Assembly (NCBI RefSeq): GCF_040639655.1
Contig: NZ_JBFAAI010000002.1
Coordinates: forward strand, 186,001-250,000
From: Actinoplanes sp040639655
GTDB taxonomy: Bacteria; Actinomycetota; Actinomycetes; Mycobacteriales; Micromonosporaceae
Length of the DNA stretch: 64,000 nucleotides
Direction of reading: 5' to 3'
The notes beneath the pieces are model-generated. The model was not told where the DNA came from. It did not search any database and saw only the letters and a program-made list of their open reading frames with translations. Below are positions 17,631 to 24,153 of this stretch, piece after piece. The position numbers and the translations under genes are program-made. Positions within the stretch are counted from its first letter, which is position 1. Each line of letters starts with the position of its first letter.

Positions 17631-17721
17631 CGGAGAGCGGGAGATTCGAACTCCCGGCAAGGGTTACTACCCCTGCTGCGGATTAGCAATCCGCCGCCTT
17701 AGGCCACTCGGCCAGCCCTCC
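17631..17721 (-). tRNA. tRNA-Ser (anticodon GCT)
   Basis: A 91-nt class II tRNA with a long variable arm, acceptor stem GGAGGGC/GCTCTCC (one G-U pair), anticodon loop TTGCTAA (anticodon GCT) and discriminator G, as expected for serine. Confidence 0.93.
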
Positions 17722-17732
17722 ACTGTGTTGCG

Positions 17733-17806
17733 TACCCGGAGAGGGATTCGAACCCCCATCCTCCGAACCCTGAATTCGGCGCCTCTGCCAGTTGGGCTAC
17801 CCGGGC
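17733..17806 (-). tRNA. Atypical tRNA with leucine anticodon CAG and short variable loop
   Basis: The cloverleaf has acceptor GCCCGGG/TCCGGGT (G-U pairs at both ends), a 3-bp D-stem GCC/GGC, anticodon stem CCGAA/TTCGG with loop TTCAGGG, and T-arm GGGGG-TTCGAAT-CCCTC. The anticodon CAG (17770-17772, minus strand) would read CUG leucine codons. The variable loop is only 5 nt (AGGAT), whereas tRNA-Leu normally has a long class II arm. The amino acid it carries is therefore uncertain. Confidence 0.75.
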
Positions 17807-17821
17807 TTGATCAAACGTGCG

Positions 17822-17894
17822 TGCCCTCGGCGCGATTCGAACGCGCACCGTCCAGATCCTCGGTCTGGTGCCTCTGCCGTTGGGCCACGAGGGC
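17822..17894 (-). tRNA. Atypical tRNA with leucine anticodon GAG, short variable loop and C33
   Basis: Acceptor GCCCTCG/CGAGGGC with discriminator A, anticodon stem CCAGA/TCTGG, loop CCGAGGA and T-arm GCGCG-TTCGAAT-CGCGC. The anticodon GAG (17859-17861, minus strand) would read CUC/CUU. Position 33 is C instead of the near-universal U. The variable loop is 5 nt. It resembles its neighbour with anticodon CAG in the D-arm (GCCCAAC..GGCAGAGGC). Confidence 0.72.
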
Positions 17895-17902
17895 GGGTGA
17901 AG

Positions 17903-17975
17903 CTGCGGGCGGAGGACTCGAACCTCCAACCTCCGCGACCAGAGCGCGGCGTGCTGCCGGTTGCACCAGCCCGCA
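17903..17975 (-). tRNA. tRNA-Gln (anticodon CTG)
   Basis: Acceptor TGCGGGC/GCCCGCA with discriminator G, anticodon loop CTCTGGT (anticodon CTG). The U1-A72 first pair, G73 and the TGGTGCAACCGGCAGCAC D-arm all fit glutamine tRNAs. Confidence 0.88.
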
Positions 17976-17980
17976 TCAAG

Positions 17981-18053
17981 AGTGGTTACCGGGCCTCGAA
18001 CCCGGGACCTCCGCCATGGCGAGGCGGCGCTCTACCGTCTGAGCTACAACCAC
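17981..18053 (-). tRNA. tRNA-Gly-like (anticodon GCC, C33)
   Basis: Acceptor GTGGTTG/TAACCAC with discriminator U, as in glycine tRNAs; D-arm AGCTCAGACGGTAGAGC; anticodon stem CCGCC/GGCGG with loop TCGCCAT (anticodon GCC). Position 33 is C instead of U, which is unusual. T-arm CCGGG-TTCGAGG-CCCGG. Confidence 0.78.
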
Positions 18054-18057
18054 AATG

Positions 18058-18130
18058 CGTCCCCGGAGAGATTCGAACTCCCGACACCCGGATCCGTAAT
18101 CCGGTGCTCTTTCCGCTGAGCTACGGAGAC
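18058..18130 (-). tRNA. tRNA-Arg (anticodon ACG)
   Basis: First gene of the nine-tRNA array on the minus strand. Acceptor GTCTCCG/CGGGGAC, anticodon loop TTACGGA (anticodon ACG, whose A would be modified to inosine), T-arm GGGAG-TTCGAAT-CTCTC, discriminator G. Confidence 0.88.
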
Positions 18131-18174
18131 ATTGACATGTCGTTCGCTGTGGAATTTTCAAAGAATGTGCGTAC

Positions 18175-18210
18175 GAAAAAGCCGCCCAGTCCGGGAATCG
18201 GAGGGCGGCG
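18175..18210 (-). terminator. Rho-independent terminator after the small ORF
   Basis: On the minus strand GCCGCCC (18209-18203) pairs with GGGCGGC (18187-18181) and is followed directly by a T-run at 18180-18175. This is a classic intrinsic terminator. It lies 20 bases after the stop of the 36-codon ORF and before the tRNA array, so it ends a transcript coming from that ORF. Confidence 0.8.
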
Positions 18211-18230
18211 CGCTGGTCACTAGCTGACTG

Positions 18231-18341
18231 CTAGTCGCGCCACCGGCCCGGACGTCGGCCGAGACCACGCAGGCTCGGGCCGCTCAGGACGGGAAGACTC
18301 GGAAGGAGGGACATCAGCTGTCGCATCTGCTTGCCGGACAT
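18231..18341 (-). CDS. Small 36-residue protein of unknown function
   Basis: A short ORF beginning MSGKQMRQLMSLLPSLPVLS and ending in an arginine-rich tail (RRPGRWRD). A strong ribosome binding site (GAGGGGGAG) sits five bases before the ATG at 18341, and an intrinsic terminator follows the stop. These two signals support real expression. The protein is basic and mildly amphipathic. I recognise no family. Confidence 0.5.
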   Translation of the reverse strand: MSGKQMRQLMSLLPSLPVLSGPSLRGLGRRPGRWRD

Positions 18342-18472
18342 CGTCTCCCCCTCTCGGTTCTTCCGCCTGCCGAGTCCGTCTCGGTGGGCGTGAATACAAA
18401 GATAGGCAGCAGGGCGGCCTCCGTCCAACGAATTAATCGACAGTTTCTTCGAGGAGACGGAGACTGGCCGGT

Positions 18473-18832
18473 ATGGGTTACCGGATCCTGGCCGAGACCG
18501 CGATGGCGGTGCACTTCCTGTTCATCGTGTTCGTGGTGCTCGGCGGGTTTTTGGCGTGGCGCTGGCCGCGAGTGATCTGGCTGCATCTGGCCGCTGCGGC
18601 GTGGGGTCTGTGCATCGTGCTGTTCGAGCTGAACTGCCCGCTGACCCACGTGGAGGACCGGGCCCGGGAACGGGCCGGGCAGTCGGGCCTGAGCCGGGGG
18701 TTCATCGACACGTACCTGACCGGGGTGATCTACCCGGAACGGTTCCTCGACGAGGTCCGGCTGCTGATCGCGGTGGTGGTGGCGGTCTCCTACGCCGGTG
18801 TCGTCATCCGTTGGCGGCGGCGCCGGGGTTGA
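18473..18832 (+). CDS. DUF2784 membrane protein
   Basis: A 119-residue protein with three or four hydrophobic segments and the DUF2784 pattern: AVHFLFIVFVVLGGFL, then ELNCPLTHVEDRAR, then FIDTYLTGVIYP. The function of this family is unknown. It is a single gene, preceded by GAGGAGACGGAG, and convergent with the TetR gene downstream. Confidence 0.85.
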   Translation: MGYRILAETAMAVHFLFIVFVVLGGFLAWRWPRVIWLHLAAAAWGLCIVLFELNCPLTHVEDRARERAGQSGLSRGFIDTYLTGVIYPERFLDEVRLLIAVVVAVSYAGVVIRWRRRRG

Positions 18833-18882
18833 CGGCCGCGAACCTCAACGGGCGGCGATGCCAGGGATGACGGCCAGGACGC

Positions 18883-19473
18883 TCATCGGGGGCCGACGCT
18901 GGGGATGATCGCCATGACCGTCCGGAGCAGGTCGTCCGGCGTGGGTGCCGGGCCGGTGCGGTCGGCGTGGAGCAGGTGGGCGGTGCCGATCAGGATGGCG
19001 CCGAGGGTGGCGGGGTCGGCGGTGGCGGCGATCCGGCCCCGGGCGCGTTCGTCCTCCAGGTAGTCGGCGAGGATCTCGGCGGCCCGGGTGAGAACGGGGA
19101 TGCCGGCGGGCCAGGTCTCGCGGAGCCGGGCGCGCAGGCCGTCGCGGAACGTGACAAGCGCGACGATGGCGACCGCGACGGAATCGAACAGGGCGGTCAG
19201 GGCGGCGGCGACGTTCCCGGCGACGGTTCCGGTGCCGGCAGCCTCGCGCAGGAACAGAACCTGCGCGTCCATGCGGGTGGAGCGGTCGAGGACGTACTCG
19301 GTGAGGAACGTGTCGAAGTCGGTGAAGTGCCGGTGCAGGACGCCTTTGGCGCATCCGGCGCCGACGGTGACGGCACGGCTGGTGAGCGCTTCGGGACCGG
19401 ATCTGAGCAGGATGCGGTCGGCGGCGTCGAAGAGTTGTTCGCGCACGTCTCGCAGGGCCACACCGGTCGGCAC
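18883..19473 (-). CDS. TetR/AcrR-family repressor
   Basis: A 196-residue regulator with an N-terminal helix-turn-helix (AADRILLRSGPEALTSRAVTVGAG..KGVLHRHFTDFDTFL) and a helical ligand domain. It is divergent from the methyltransferase gene at 19521. Two palindromes with the same half-site lie in the 47-base gap, so it probably represses itself and that neighbour. The ligand is unknown. Confidence 0.87.
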   Translation of the reverse strand: MPTGVALRDVREQLFDAADRILLRSGPEALTSRAVTVGAGCAKGVLHRHFTDFDTFLTEYVLDRSTRMDAQVLFLREAAGTGTVAGNVAAALTALFDSVAVAIVALVTFRDGLRARLRETWPAGIPVLTRAAEILADYLEDERARGRIAATADPATLGAILIGTAHLLHADRTGPAPTPDDLLRTVMAIIPSVGPR

Positions 19474-19490
19474 GCAAGCGAATCTAGTCG

Positions 19491-19529
19491 AGTGGGCAAG
19501 CGCCCATTTAGAGTGGGCGCATGCCCACT
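19491..19529. promoter_or_regulatory. Paired operators for the divergent TetR/methyltransferase genes
   Basis: Two dyads share the arrangement TGGGC-N4-GCCCA: TGGGCAAGCGCCCA (19493-19506) and TGGGCGCATGCCCA (19514-19527). Their centres are 21 bp apart, two helical turns, so two dimers could bind the same face. The second dyad covers the ATG of the methyltransferase gene at 19521. Binding by the TetR protein is inferred from position and symmetry. Confidence 0.65.
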
Positions 19530-20342
19530 AACCCTGGCCACTCCCACCACGCCCGCTCCCACGATGCCGGCCACCCCCACGATGCCGGTCACCCCGCGGA
19601 CCCGGACCGGCGGAGGATCGCCCTGTCGTTCGGCATCGACGCCGAGCGCTACGACCGCACCCGGCCCCGCTACCCCGCGGCCATGATCGAACGGATCGCC
19701 GCGGACGCCCGTGACCTGCTCGACGTCGGGATCGGCACCGGCATCGCGGCCCGGCAGTTCCGCGACGCCGGCTGCCGGGTGCTCGGCGTCGAACCCGACC
19801 CGCGGATAGCCGAGGTGGCGCGCCGGTCCGGGTTCACGGTGGAGCAGGCCCGGTTCGAGGAGTGGGAGCCGCGCGGGCGGACCTTCGACGCGGTGGTGGC
19901 CGGGCAGACCTGGCACTGGGTGGATCCGGTCGCGGGCGCCGCCCGGGCCGCTCAGGTTCTGCGGCCGGGCGGGCGGCTGGCGCTGTTCTGGAACACCGTC
20001 GAGCCACCGGCCGGGCTGGCCGCCACATTCGCCACGATCTACCGGCGGGCGGCGCCGAGTCTGCCGTTCGACCCGTGGGCGGGCGCCGACCCGTACGCGA
20101 GCGTCGCGGAAAAGGCGACGGCCGGACTGGATGCGGCGTTCGAAGCGGCCGAGGTGTGGCGGTACTCGTGGGAGCACGAGTACCGCCGCGAGGACTGGCT
20201 CGACCAGGTGCCGACCGCCGGCGGCCACCATCTGCTGCCGCCGGGCGAACTGGACGCGTTGCTGGCCGGGCTAAGCGAGGTGATCGGCGAGCGGTTCACC
20301 ATGCCCTACACGACGATCGTGGTCACCGCGCGGAAGACATAG
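19521..20342 (+). CDS. Class I SAM-dependent methyltransferase
   Basis: A 273-residue protein. After a His/Asp-rich N-terminus (about residues 1-30, HSHHARSHDAGHPHDAGHP) it has LLDVGIGTGIAARQFRDAG (motif I), LGVEPDPRIAEVAR (motif II) and VVAGQTWHWVDP, typical of Methyltransf_11 proteins. It lies divergent from the TetR gene and its start codon is inside the second operator dyad. The His-rich tail might bind metal, but this is speculation. Its last codons form the first copy of a 36-bp tandem repeat. The substrate is unknown. Confidence 0.85.
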   Translation: MPTNPGHSHHARSHDAGHPHDAGHPADPDRRRIALSFGIDAERYDRTRPRYPAAMIERIAADARDLLDVGIGTGIAARQFRDAGCRVLGVEPDPRIAEVARRSGFTVEQARFEEWEPRGRTFDAVVAGQTWHWVDPVAGAARAAQVLRPGGRLALFWNTVEPPAGLAATFATIYRRAAPSLPFDPWAGADPYASVAEKATAGLDAAFEAAEVWRYSWEHEYRREDWLDQVPTAGGHHLLPPGELDALLAGLSEVIGERFTMPYTTIVVTARKT

Positions 20343-20410
20343 GGCACCACGGTCGTGGTCACCGCGCGGAAGAAGCAGGGCACCACGGTCGTGGTCACCG
20401 CGTGGAGGGC
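20311..20410. repeat. 36-bp tandem repeat, three copies, spanning two convergent gene ends
   Basis: Units begin at 20311, 20347 and 20383 and share GGTCGTGGTCACCGCGCGGAAG with few changes. The first copy encodes the C-terminus of the methyltransferase, the second lies between the genes, and the third runs into the 3' end of the glucose-6-phosphate dehydrogenase gene. It looks like slippage duplication of a gene end. It is not a CRISPR, because there are no spacers. Confidence 0.8.
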
Positions 20411-21813
20411 AGAAAGAGGCTCGGGCCGGCGCTTCCGGCGGGATATTCGAGCAACGGCACCTTCCCGGCGCGCCACGCCGAGGTGATCGGCTCGACGATG
20501 CGCCAGCACTGCTCGGCCGTGTCCGCCCGTACCGAAAGGGTCGGGTCGTCGGCGAAGACGCCGCGCAGCACCTCCCCGTACGGCGGAAGATCGCCCGCAC
20601 CGAAATCGGCGCCGATGGTGACCGGATCGAGCTCGAAGGGATCGCCCGGGCCGTTGATGTTGAAGTCGATGGACACGTGGTCCGGGCCGAAGCCGATCCG
20701 TAGCCGGTCGGGCTGGTCACAGCCAGTCAGCCCGTCCGGAACCCGGGGCGGCCGCTTGAAGGTGATCACCGCTTCCTTGCGGCTGTCGCCGACCGCCTTG
20801 CCGGAGCGCAGCCGGAACGGCACGCCGGCCCATCGCCAGGTGTCCACGGCCAGGACGATCTCGGCGAGCGTCTCGGTACCTCGCGACTCGTCGACGCCCG
20901 GCTCGTCGGCGTACGAGGGCAGGCTGCGCCCGTCCAGCTCACCGGCCGTGTAACGGGCGCGCAGGCTGCACTCGGCCGGGTCGTCGCTCCACGGCCGGGT
21001 GGCCCGCAGCACGTCGGCCTTGCGGTCGCGGAACTCGGCGGCGGCCAGGGTGAACGGCGCCTCCATGGTGAGCAGCGCGAGGATCTGCAGCAGGTGGCTC
21101 TGGATCATGTCGGCGAGCGCACCCGCCTTGTCGTAGTAGCCGGCCCGGCCCTCGAGCGCCAGGTTCTCGTCGAAGACGATGTCGACCGACTCGACGTGGT
21201 TGGCGTCCAGCACCGGTTCGAAGATGCGGTTCGCGAACCGCAGGCCGAGGATGTTGAGGACGGTCGACTTGCCGAGGAAGTGGTCGACCCGGTGCACCTG
21301 CTCCTCGGGGACGAGGCGGGCGATCAGCCGGTTGAGCTCGGCGGCCTGCTCGCTGCCGGTGCCGAACGGCTTCTCCAGCACCAGGCGGGTGCCGGGCGGC
21401 AGGTCCACCTCGAGCAGTGCCTCGCAGGCACGCGCGGTGACGGCCGGCGGCAGCGCGAAGAAGATCGCCACCGAGCCCCGCACCGTATCGAGCAGCCGTC
21501 GCAGGTCGTCGGCACTGGTGACGTCGGTACGCACGTAGCGGGACCGGTCGGCGACGTCGGAGGCCGCCGGGTCGGTGTCGCTCTCCGGCGTGCCCTCGCC
21601 GGCCGACTGGGCCGCGGCACGTGCGCCGTGGGCGCCGAACGAGTCGTGGACGCGCTGCCGCCAGCGTGCGTCGTCCCAGTCGTCGGTGGCGGCGCCGATC
21701 AGGGTGAGTCCGGGAACGTGGCCGGCAGTGAGCAGCGCGCCGAGTCCGGGCAGCAGCAGCCGGGCGGCGAGGTCGCCGGTCGCGCCCAGGATGATCAGGG
21801 TCTGGTCCGTCAT
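20395..21813 (-). CDS. zwf: Glucose-6-phosphate 1-dehydrogenase
   Basis: A 472-residue enzyme that oxidises glucose-6-phosphate to 6-phosphogluconolactone with NAD(P)+, the entry to the oxidative pentose phosphate pathway. GATGDLAARLLLPGL is the nucleotide-binding loop, EKPFG is conserved, and RVDHFLGK is the active-site signature (normally RIDHYLGK) with the catalytic histidine and lysine. Its ATG overlaps the stop of the upstream response regulator by four bases. That coupling is unusual because zwf normally sits with opcA, tal or gnd. Actinobacteria often hold more than one zwf, and this one may be an accessory copy. Confidence 0.92.
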   Translation of the reverse strand: MTDQTLIILGATGDLAARLLLPGLGALLTAGHVPGLTLIGAATDDWDDARWRQRVHDSFGAHGARAAAQSAGEGTPESDTDPAASDVADRSRYVRTDVTSADDLRRLLDTVRGSVAIFFALPPAVTARACEALLEVDLPPGTRLVLEKPFGTGSEQAAELNRLIARLVPEEQVHRVDHFLGKSTVLNILGLRFANRIFEPVLDANHVESVDIVFDENLALEGRAGYYDKAGALADMIQSHLLQILALLTMEAPFTLAAAEFRDRKADVLRATRPWSDDPAECSLRARYTAGELDGRSLPSYADEPGVDESRGTETLAEIVLAVDTWRWAGVPFRLRSGKAVGDSRKEAVITFKRPPRVPDGLTGCDQPDRLRIGFGPDHVSIDFNINGPGDPFELDPVTIGADFGAGDLPPYGEVLRGVFADDPTLSVRADTAEQCWRIVEPITSAWRAGKVPLLEYPAGSAGPSLFLPSTR

Positions 21814-22523
21814 GGACGGTGGGTACCCGCGGAGGCCGGACGGTACTCGACCTCGGGGCGCCCGGGTCCGCCGTACCGCGGGCTGCGGATCACCCGGCCC
21901 GATTCGGCGAGATGTTCCAGGTAGCGGCGGGCGGTGACGCGGGAGGTGCCGGTACGGACGCCGACCTCGGCCGCGGACAGCCCGGCCGGCTCGGCGGCGC
22001 GCAGCGCGGTCAGGATCAGATCGAACGTCCTCGGGTCGAGTCCCTTGGGGAGGGTGTCGGCGGCCGGGGCACCACGCAGCGTGGCGAACACCCGGTCCAC
22101 CTCGTGCTGAGCGGCCACCTCAAGCGATCCGGCGACCTGGCGGCGGTACTGGGCGTACCGGTCGAGCTTGTCGCGGAACGCCGCGAAGGTGAACGGTTTC
22201 AGCAGGTAGTGGGTGACCCCGAGGGCGACCGCGGAACGGATCGTGGCGATGTCCCGGTTCGAGGTGACGGCAAGCACGTCGGTGCCGCTGCCCGCAGCGC
22301 GCAGCGCCCGCGCGATCTCCAGGCCGTGCTTGTCCGGCAGGTTCAGGTCGAGCAGGACCAGATCGATCGGCTCGGCGCGGAGCAGGCTCATCGCCTCACG
22401 CGCGGTCAGTGCCACCCCGGCAACCTCAAAACCGGCGACCTTCTCGGTGTACGCGCGGTGCGCCTCGGCGATCAGCGGCTCGTCGTCGACCACCAGGACC
22501 CGGATCACGTCGCCGGCGGTCAT
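21810..22523 (-). CDS. Response regulator of the CitB/DcuR type
   Basis: A 237-residue protein. The receiver domain has VVDDEP (acidic pair), LLDLNLPD (phospho-acceptor Asp) and LLKPF (Lys). The C-terminal part has a winged-helix-type DNA-binding region (LSAAEVGVRTGTSRVTARRYLEHL), as in CitB/DctR/DcuR regulators of organic acid transport. It overlaps the kinase gene upstream and the zwf gene downstream by four bases each. The divergent DctA-type transporter is the likely target. Confidence 0.9.
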   Translation of the reverse strand: MTAGDVIRVLVVDDEPLIAEAHRAYTEKVAGFEVAGVALTAREAMSLLRAEPIDLVLLDLNLPDKHGLEIARALRAAGSGTDVLAVTSNRDIATIRSAVALGVTHYLLKPFTFAAFRDKLDRYAQYRRQVAGSLEVAAQHEVDRVFATLRGAPAADTLPKGLDPRTFDLILTALRAAEPAGLSAAEVGVRTGTSRVTARRYLEHLAESGRVIRSPRYGGPGRPEVEYRPASAGTHRP

Positions 22524-24088
22524 GACGGCACCGGCAGCCGTACGGTGAGGACCGCTCCCCCGGCGGGGGCCGGGTCGATCGCGTAGCGTCCGCCGTACCG
22601 CTCGGCGACCTGCCGGACGAGTGACAGTCCGATGCCGTGCCCGTCGCCCTTGGTGGACCAGCCGCGCCGGAAGGCGTCGGCCGCCTGGTCGGGGCGCAGC
22701 CCGGGACCGTTGTCGCTGACCCGGACCAGCACCTCGCCGTCGGCCTCGCGGACCAGTACGCCGACCCGGCGGGGCGGCGGGACCTCGGTGACCGCCTCAA
22801 GCGCGTTGTCGATCAGGTTGCCGACGACGGTCAGCAGGTCGCGGCCGGGAACGGGCGTGCCGGTGAGCCGGGAGTCCGGGTCGATGGTGAGCTCGACGCC
22901 GCGTTCGCCGGCCTGAGCCGACTTGCCGAGCAGCAGCGCGGCGAGCGCGGGTTCCTCGACCGCGCCGACGACCTGGTCGGTGAGTTGCTGGGCGACTGCG
23001 AGCTCGGCGGTGGCCAGTTCGATCGCCTCGTCGGTACGACCGAGTTCCACCATGGTGAGTACGGTGTGCAGGCGGTTGGCGGCCTCGTGCGCCTGTGCGC
23101 GCAGCGCCTCGGTCAGGCCGCGGACCGAGTCGAGTTCGCCGGTCAGTGCCCGCAGCTCGGTGTGGTCGCGCAGGGTGAGCACGGTGCCGAGCAGCCGGCC
23201 GTCGAAGCGGGTCTCGCGGCGGCTGGCCACCAGTACCCGGTCGCCGACCAGGACCGGTTCGTCCACGGTGGGCCGGCGTTCGGCGATCAGTCCGGCCACC
23301 TCGGGCGGCAGGCTGTCCGGTTCGTCGTCGGTGATGCCGAGCAGCCGCCGGCCCTCGTCGTTGATCAGGGTGACCCGGCCGTCGCGGCCGACGACCACGA
23401 GACCCTCGCGGACGGCGTGCAGGACGGCGTCGTGGTACTCGTACATCCGGGTCATCTCGGCCGGTCCGAGGCCGTGCGTCTGGCGGCGCAGGCGACGGCT
23501 GAGCAGCCACGATCCGAAGGCGGCCAGGAGCAGGGCGATGCCGGTGGCCAGGCCGACGACCGGCAGCTGGGCGATGAGGGCCCGGTTGATCGCCTTGGTG
23601 GTGATGCCGACCGAGACCAGGCCGATGATCTCGTTGGTGCCGGGGTCGCGCACCGGCACGACGGTCCGGACCGAGGCGCCGAGACTGCCGCGGTACTCCT
23701 CCACCACCGTGCCGCCGGCCAGTGCCTCGTCGACCGTACCGGCGAAGGGTTGTCCGATGAGTTCGGCGGTGGGGTGGCTGTAGCGGGTGCGGTCGGGCGC
23801 CATCACCACGACGAAGTCGGTGCCGGTGGCCTTGCGGGTGGCCTCGGCGTACGGCTGCAGCTCCGCCGACGGGTCGGCGTCGTGCAGGGCCTCGGCGACC
23901 GCGGGGGTGTGCGCGATCGTCTCGGCCACCGCGACGACCTCGGAGACCGCGGCGTTGCGCGCGTCGTTGCCGGCGAGCAGCACGGCGCCGGTCGTCCCGG
24001 TCGCCACCAGCAGTGTCACCACCAGCACCTGGAGAGCGAACAGCTGCCGCGCGATGCTCCACGGTGCCAAACCAGAGCCTCGATTCAT
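22520..24088 (-). CDS. Sensor histidine kinase of the CitA/DcuS type
   Basis: A 522-residue kinase. A first membrane segment (about residues 15-35) is followed by an extracytoplasmic sensor domain of about 135 residues, a second membrane segment, a PAS domain (residues about 215-330) and a kinase core. The H-box reads LRAQAHEAANRLHT, of the SpoB-like type found in CitA/DcuS, and the ATPase part has NLIDNALEA and GHGIGLSLV. This family senses di- and tricarboxylates such as fumarate, malate or citrate outside the cell. The gene is divergent from the transporter at 24154. Confidence 0.92.
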   Translation of the reverse strand: MNRGSGLAPWSIARQLFALQVLVVTLLVATGTTGAVLLAGNDARNAAVSEVVAVAETIAHTPAVAEALHDADPSAELQPYAEATRKATGTDFVVVMAPDRTRYSHPTAELIGQPFAGTVDEALAGGTVVEEYRGSLGASVRTVVPVRDPGTNEIIGLVSVGITTKAINRALIAQLPVVGLATGIALLLAAFGSWLLSRRLRRQTHGLGPAEMTRMYEYHDAVLHAVREGLVVVGRDGRVTLINDEGRRLLGITDDEPDSLPPEVAGLIAERRPTVDEPVLVGDRVLVASRRETRFDGRLLGTVLTLRDHTELRALTGELDSVRGLTEALRAQAHEAANRLHTVLTMVELGRTDEAIELATAELAVAQQLTDQVVGAVEEPALAALLLGKSAQAGERGVELTIDPDSRLTGTPVPGRDLLTVVGNLIDNALEAVTEVPPPRRVGVLVREADGEVLVRVSDNGPGLRPDQAADAFRRGWSTKGDGHGIGLSLVRQVAERYGGRYAIDPAPAGGAVLTVRLPVPS

Positions 24089-24110
24089 TTCGTACGGGTG
24101 AACAAAATGA
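24085..24110. promoter_or_regulatory. Inverted repeat between kinase and transporter genes
   Basis: TCATTT at 24085-24090 and AAATGA at 24105-24110 form a spaced dyad in the 65-base gap between the divergent kinase and transporter genes. It overlaps the kinase start codon. It could be a site for the response regulator, but the arms are short. Confidence 0.35.
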
Positions 24111-24153
24111 CCGTAACCGTGATCGGAGCTGAGACCCAGGCCACATTCCTCCC

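Noticed and set aside
20311..20410. Regular 36-bp repeats as a possible CRISPR
   Set aside because: The copies are directly adjacent with no spacers, and they match coding sequence ends. No cas gene is present.
24127..24140. GCTGAGAC before dctA as another copy of the 31-nt element
   Set aside because: Only eight bases match, which is expected by chance, and the left arm is missing.
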